In this document: in pieces, positions 7,596 to 11,291 of the stretch
How the letters are laid out: every line of letters begins with the position of its first letter
How positions within the stretch are numbered: position 1 is the first letter of the stretch
DNA from: Hyphomicrobiales bacterium
GTDB lineage: Bacteria > Pseudomonadota > Alphaproteobacteria > Rhizobiales > Kaistiaceae
Direction: 5' to 3'
Assembly: GCA_017305815.1 (NCBI GenBank)
Contig: JAFKJZ010000110.1
Span: forward strand, 1-11,291
Length of the DNA: 11,291 nt
Translations under genes and position numbers: made by a program
Notes under the pieces: model-generated
Databases searched by the model: none
What the model was told of the DNA's origin: nothing
Seen by the model: only the letters and a program-made list of their open reading frames with translations

Positions 7596-9788
7596 ATGTC
7601 GGTTTGGCGTGCGAGTGGTGCAGATGTCGAAGCCCTGATTGCCGCGCGCCATGGTGATCCCTTTGCCCTTCTCGGGCCGCACGAAACGGCTGACGGCCTC
7701 GTCATCCGCGCCTTCGTGCCCCATGCCGAGACGCTTGCCGTCGAGGATCTCGACGGCAGGCGGGTCGCGCCGCTGGAGCGGCGGCCCGGGACGGACTTCT
7801 TCGAGGGACTGATTCCCGGCCGGTCCGAACGCTTCGGCTATCGCCTCCGCGCCGAGAATGCCGGCGGCGGCTGGACCTTCTACGATCCCTACAGTTTCGC
7901 CGGCGTGCTCGGCGCCACCGACGACTATCTGCTCGTCGAGGGCACCCACCGACAGCTCTACGCCAAGCTCGGCGCCCATCTGCTGCATCATCAGGGCGTT
8001 GACGGCGTGCATTTCGCCGTCTGGGCGCCCGACGCGCAGCGCGTTTCCGTCGTCGGTAACTTCAATGGCTGGGACGGCCGCCGCCACCAGATGCGCAAGC
8101 GCGTCGACAGCGGGCTGTGGGAGCTGTTCGCGCCCGGCTTCGGCGAGGGCGAGATCTACAAATACGAGATCGTCGGCGCCGACGGCATCGTGCAGCCGCT
8201 CAAGGCCGATCCGGTCGGCTTCGCCGGCGAATTGCGGCCCTCGACCGCCTCGATCGTGGCGCGGACCGACAATTTCAGCTGGCGCGACGATGACTATCTG
8301 CGCCAGCGCGAAGAGGGGCAGGCGCGCCGGAAGCCGATGGCGATCTACGAGGTCCATCTCGGCTCCTGGCAGCGCGGCGACGGCAATGCCTTCCTCACCT
8401 ATGACGAACTCGCCGACCGGCTGATCCCCTATGCGGTCGAGATGGGCTTCACCCATCTCGAACTGCTGCCGGTCAGCGAGCATCCGCTCGACGACAGCTG
8501 GGGCTACCAGCCGATCGGGCTGTTTGCGCCGACGCGCCGCCATGGCGATCCCGTAGGCTTCGCCCGCTTCGTCGATCGCGCCCATCAGGCGGGCCTCGCC
8601 ATCATCCTCGACTGGGTGCCGGCGCATTTCCCGACCGACCGGCACGGCCTCGCCCATTTCGACGGCAAGCCGCTCTACGAGCATGCCGATCCGCGCCGCG
8701 GCTTTCATCCTGACTGGAACACGGCGATCTATGATTTCGGCCGCGCCGAGGTCGCGAACTTCCTCGCCGCCAGCGCGCTCTACTGGCTTGATCGCTTCCA
8801 TGTCGACGGCCTGCGCGTCGATGCCGTCGCGTCGATGCTCTATCTCGATTATTCCCGCAAGGCCGGCGAGTGGCTGCCCAACCCGGATGGCACCAACGAC
8901 AACAAGGATGCCGTCGCCTTCCTGCGCCGCGTCAACCAGCTCTGCTATGGCGAGCATCCCGGCACGGTGACGATCGCCGAGGAATCGACCGCCTGGCCCG
9001 GCGTGTCGCGCCCGGCGCATGAAAACGGCCTCGGCTTCGGCTTCAAGTGGAACATGGGCTGGATGCACGACACGCTCGACTACATGTCGCTCGAGCCGAT
9101 CCATCGCCGCTACCACCACGACAAGCTGACCTTTGGCCTGCTCTATGCCTTCTCGGAGAATTTCGTCCTGCCGCTCAGCCATGACGAGGTCGTGCATGGC
9201 AAGCGCTCGATCCTCGGTCGCATGCCGGGCGATCGCTGGCAGCAATTCGCCAATCTGCGCGCCTATTACGGCTTCATGTGGGGGCACCCCGGCAAGAAGC
9301 TGCTGTTCATGGGCCAGGAGTTCGGCCAGCAGAACGAATGGAACTTCAACCAGAGCCTCGACTGGCATCTGCTGGCAGAGCCGGCCCATGCCGGCCTGCG
9401 CGACTTCGTGCGCGACCTGAACCATGCCTACCGGCAGCATCCGGCCCTCCATGCGCGCGATTGCGAGGGCGAGGGATTCCGCTGGGTGGTCGCCGACGAC
9501 AAGGAACAGTCGGTCTTCGCCTTCCTGCGCTTCGGCGCGCCGGGCGACAGGCCGGTTCTCGTCGTCTCCAACTTCACGCCGGTGGTGCGCGATTTCTACC
9601 GCGTCGGCGTGCCCGAAGCCGGGCGCTGGCGCGAGATCCTGAATTCGGACGCCGAGATCTATGGCGGCTCCGGCAAGGGCAATCTGGGCGCCGTCGAGGC
9701 CGTCCCGGTGCCGGCGCATGGTTTTCCGGCTTCGGCCACAATGGTCCTTCCCCCGCTCTCGACCGTCTTCTTCGAGTTCGATCCATAG
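7596..9788 (+). CDS. glgB: 1,4-alpha-glucan branching enzyme
   Basis: A 730-residue GH13 branching enzyme of usual length. It cuts alpha-1,4 chains and rejoins them as alpha-1,6 branches in glycogen. Two N-terminal beta-sandwich modules are visible: one beginning [14 protein letters not shown] near residue 21 and a CBM48 around 145-230 with [20 protein letters not shown]. The catalytic barrel contains [18 protein letters not shown] with nucleophile Asp409, IAEEST with acid/base Glu462, and [11 protein letters not shown] with Asp530; their spacing (53 and 121 residues from the Asp) equals that of E. coli GlgB Asp405, Glu458 and Asp526. The C-terminal beta domain ends in a typical [11 protein letters not shown] strand. 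GGAG (7587-7590) precedes the ATG by 5 nt. It follows glgP by 16 bp and precedes glgC by 71 bp, so one transcript is likely. Confidence 0.98.
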   Translation: MSVWRASGADVEALIAARHGDPFALLGPHETADGLVIRAFVPHAETLAVEDLDGRRVAPLERRPGTDFFEGLIPGRSERFGYRLRAENAGGGWTFYDPYSFAGVLGATDDYLLVEGTHRQLYAKLGAHLLHHQGVDGVHFAVWAPDAQRVSVVGNFNGWDGRRHQMRKRVDSGLWELFAPGFGEGEIYKYEIVGADGIVQPLKADPVGFAGELRPSTASIVARTDNFSWRDDDYLRQREEGQARRKPMAIYEVHLGSWQRGDGNAFLTYDELADRLIPYAVEMGFTHLELLPVSEHPLDDSWGYQPIGLFAPTRRHGDPVGFARFVDRAHQAGLAIILDWVPAHFPTDRHGLAHFDGKPLYEHADPRRGFHPDWNTAIYDFGRAEVANFLAASALYWLDRFHVDGLRVDAVASMLYLDYSRKAGEWLPNPDGTNDNKDAVAFLRRVNQLCYGEHPGTVTIAEESTAWPGVSRPAHENGLGFGFKWNMGWMHDTLDYMSLEPIHRRYHHDKLTFGLLYAFSENFVLPLSHDEVVHGKRSILGRMPGDRWQQFANLRAYYGFMWGHPGKKLLFMGQEFGQQNEWNFNQSLDWHLLAEPAHAGLRDFVRDLNHAYRQHPALHARDCEGEGFRWVVADDKEQSVFAFLRFGAPGDRPVLVVSNFTPVVRDFYRVGVPEAGRWREILNSDAEIYGGSGKGNLGAVEAVPVPAHGFPASATMVLPPLSTVFFEFDP

Positions 9789-9859
9789 GCCGGCTGCGGC
9801 GCGGGGGCTTGGTTTGACAAAAACACTGCAGGGCAACGAGCGTTTTGGAGGGACAAAGG

Positions 9860-11125
9860 ATGGAACGGCCGCAGACCAACGCGCCTCTTGCGCGTAATGC
9901 CATGGCCTTCGTGCTGGCGGGTGGACGCGGCAGCCGCCTGATGGAATTGACGGATCGGCGCGCCAAGCCGGCTGTCTATTTCGGCGGCAAGTCGCGCATC
10001 ATCGATTTCGCGCTTTCCAATGCCGTGAATTCCGGCATCCGCAAGATCGGCGTCGCCACGCAATACAAGGCGCACAGCCTGATCCGCCACCTGAACCGTG
10101 GCTGGAACTTCTTCCGCCCGGAGCGCAACGAGATCTTCGACGTCTTCCCGGCCAGCCAGCGCGTTTCCGAGGACGCCTGGTATCGCGGCACGGCCGACGC
10201 CGTCTACCAGAACCTCGACATCCTGAAGGACTATGACGCCAAGTATTTCGTCATCCTCGCCGGCGACCACATCTACAAGATGGACTATGAGTTGATGCTG
10301 CAGCAGCACGTCGACTCCGGCGCCGACGTGACGATCGGCTGTCTCGAAGTGCCGCGCATGGAGGCGACCGGCTTCGGCGTCATGCATGTCGACGAGACGG
10401 ACCGCATCCTGCAGTTCGTCGAGAAGCCGAAGGATCCGCCCGCCATGCCCGGCAAGCCGGACAAGGCGCTGGCCTCGATGGGCATCTATGTTTTCGACAC
10501 CAAGTTCCTGATCGAGGAACTGGAGCGCGACGCCAACGATCCGAATTCCAGCCGCGACTTTGGCAAGGACATCATTCCGAACATCGTCAAGAACGGCAAG
10601 GCGGTCGCGCATCACTTCGAGAATTCCTGCGTGCGCTCGACCCAGGAATCGGTCAGCTACTGGCGCGATGTCGGGACGGTGGACGCCTACTGGGAAGCGA
10701 ATATCGACCTGACCAGCATCGTGCCGGATCTCGACCTGTTCGATCGCAACTGGCCGATCTGGACCTATAGCGAGGTCACGCCGCCGGCGAAGTTCGTCCA
10801 CAACGAGGATCACCGGCGCGGCTATGCGCTGTCCTCGCTGGTATCCGGCGGCTGCATCGTTTCCGGCGCTTCGCTGGAGCGCGCGCTGCTCTTCACCGGC
10901 GTGCGCTGCAATTCCTATTCGCATATCGAGAACGGCGTGATCCTCCCCTATGTCGACGTCGGCCGCTCGGCGCGCCTCTCCAACGTGGTGGTGGATGCGC
11001 GTGTGCAAATCCCGGAAGGGCTGGGGGTGGGCGAGGATCCCGAGCTCGACGCCAAGCGCTTCATGCGAACCGCGAACGGCATCTGCCTGATCACCCAGCC
11101 GATGATCGACGCGCTGGAGGAATAG
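9860..11125 (+). CDS. glgC: Glucose-1-phosphate adenylyltransferase (ADP-glucose pyrophosphorylase)
   Basis: A 421-residue enzyme that makes ADP-glucose from ATP and glucose-1-phosphate, the committed step of glycogen synthesis. The nucleotide-binding GGRGSRL is at 21-27, catalytic Asp136 in [11 protein letters not shown], and the glucose-phosphate lysine Lys189 in FVEKP; the 53-residue spacing equals E. coli Asp142-Lys195. The residue matching the E. coli fructose-bisphosphate-site Lys39 is Arg33, as in the Agrobacterium-type enzyme activated by fructose-6-phosphate and pyruvate, so similar control is inferred. The C-terminal left-handed beta-helix is complete ([16 protein letters not shown]). 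The ATG at 9860 follows GGAGGG (9847-9852) by 7 nt; an in-frame TTG at 9845 would overlap that site and is rejected. Glycogen synthase, expected next in rhizobial operons, is not within the remaining 166 bp. Confidence 0.98.
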   Translation: MERPQTNAPLARNAMAFVLAGGRGSRLMELTDRRAKPAVYFGGKSRIIDFALSNAVNSGIRKIGVATQYKAHSLIRHLNRGWNFFRPERNEIFDVFPASQRVSEDAWYRGTADAVYQNLDILKDYDAKYFVILAGDHIYKMDYELMLQQHVDSGADVTIGCLEVPRMEATGFGVMHVDETDRILQFVEKPKDPPAMPGKPDKALASMGIYVFDTKFLIEELERDANDPNSSRDFGKDIIPNIVKNGKAVAHHFENSCVRSTQESVSYWRDVGTVDAYWEANIDLTSIVPDLDLFDRNWPIWTYSEVTPPAKFVHNEDHRRGYALSSLVSGGCIVSGASLERALLFTGVRCNSYSHIENGVILPYVDVGRSARLSNVVVDARVQIPEGLGVGEDPELDAKRFMRTANGICLITQPMIDALEE

Positions 11126-11130
11126 TCCGC

Positions 11131-11260
11131 AAGACCCTCACCCAACCCTCTCCCGCAAGCGGGCGAGGGCTTTCTGCCGGCTTCCTTGCCCACGATCGCG
11201 CGCAGGCGGAGGGACTCCCTCTCCCGCCTGCGGGAGAGGGCGGGGTGAGGGGCTTCCTTG
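11131..11260. repeat. Composite inverted-repeat (REP/BIME-like) intergenic element
   Basis: Two palindromic units face each other. Unit 1: CCCTCACCC (11135-11143), then CCCTCTCCCGC (11146-11156) against GCGGGCGAGGG (11159-11169), one mismatch. Unit 2: CCCTCTCCCGC (11217-11227) against GCGGGAGAGGG (11230-11240), perfect, then GGGTGAGGG (11243-11251), the reverse complement of the unit 1 flank. A 10-bp direct repeat GGCTTCCTTG occurs at 11179-11188 and 11251-11260. A competing stem pairs CGCAGGCGG (11201-11209) with CCGCCTGCG (11224-11232). No T-run follows, so it does not look like an intrinsic terminator; it may stabilise the upstream mRNA or bind DNA proteins. The remaining bases 11261-11291 show no identifiable gene. 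Confidence 0.8.
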
Positions 11261-11291
11261 TCAAAAGGCCTGTAGTTGATGATCCTGAAGA

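Noticed and set aside
9814..9819. Perfect TTGACA between glgB and glgC
   Set aside because: No -10-like hexamer at 16-18 bp downstream (the sequence there is CGAGCG), so an internal promoter is not supported.
9659..11008. 449-codon open frame antisense to glgC
   Set aside because: Shadow of glgC; no domain resemblance.
10948..11193. Minus-strand frame encoding PSPACGRGLGEG
   Set aside because: This is the translation of the palindromic repeat unit, a common artefact in GC-rich genomes, continued over antisense glgC.
11279..11291. ATG near the window end as a possible start of glgA
   Set aside because: Only four codons (M-I-L-K) are visible, with a poor ribosome-binding site; GlgA cannot be recognised. 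A minus-strand gene end here is equally unprovable.

Overview
The window is high-GC DNA with strong G/C bias at third codon positions, so long antisense shadow frames are frequent. Gene content and order point to an alphaproteobacterium, most likely Hyphomicrobiales (Rhizobiales): an Agrobacterium-type glgC, the order glgP-glgB-glgC, and palindromic intergenic elements of the CCCTCTCCCGC/GCGGGAGAGGG kind. I cannot name the genus.

Region 1 (1-970): a divergent pair. On the minus strand is the start of a transporter of the major facilitator superfamily (LplT-like N-terminus), cut by the window edge. On the plus strand is a TetR-family regulator. Between them lie two identical 16-bp operator-like sites whose centres are exactly 30 bp apart. 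They overlap a plausible promoter for the transporter, so the regulator probably represses it and perhaps itself.

Region 2 (1018-4181): a compact peptide natural-product (RiPP) locus. A 30-residue precursor with a lasso-type YxxPxL leader motif (2879-2971) is transcribed divergently from a tightly coupled minus-strand set: a PqqD-like leader-recognition protein (B1), a transglutaminase-like leader peptidase (B2) and an HPr-kinase-like protein. An NTP_transf_5 nucleotidyltransferase follows the precursor on the plus strand after a terminator-like hairpin. B1, B2, kinase and nucleotidyltransferase are all lasso-peptide associated, but the asparagine-synthetase-like lasso cyclase is absent from the window, and the residues after the predicted cleavage point are too few and lack the acidic residue needed for a lasso ring. 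This is the most interesting part of the window: a candidate lasso-derived peptide system without macrolactam formation, whose product may be trimmed and phosphorylated or further decorated.

Region 3 (4188-4925): a Crp/Fnr-family regulator with a conserved cyclic-nucleotide pocket signature, immediately downstream of the nucleotidyltransferase on the same strand. A hairpin with a GCAA tetraloop and a T-run follows it.

Region 4 (5162-11125): a glycogen operon, glgP (phosphorylase), glgB (branching enzyme) and glgC (ADP-glucose pyrophosphorylase), all intact with catalytic residues present. GlgC makes ADP-glucose, GlgB branches the polymer and GlgP degrades it; glycogen synthase (glgA) is not in the window and would be expected further downstream. 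The last ~165 bases hold a composite inverted-repeat element and no recognisable gene.
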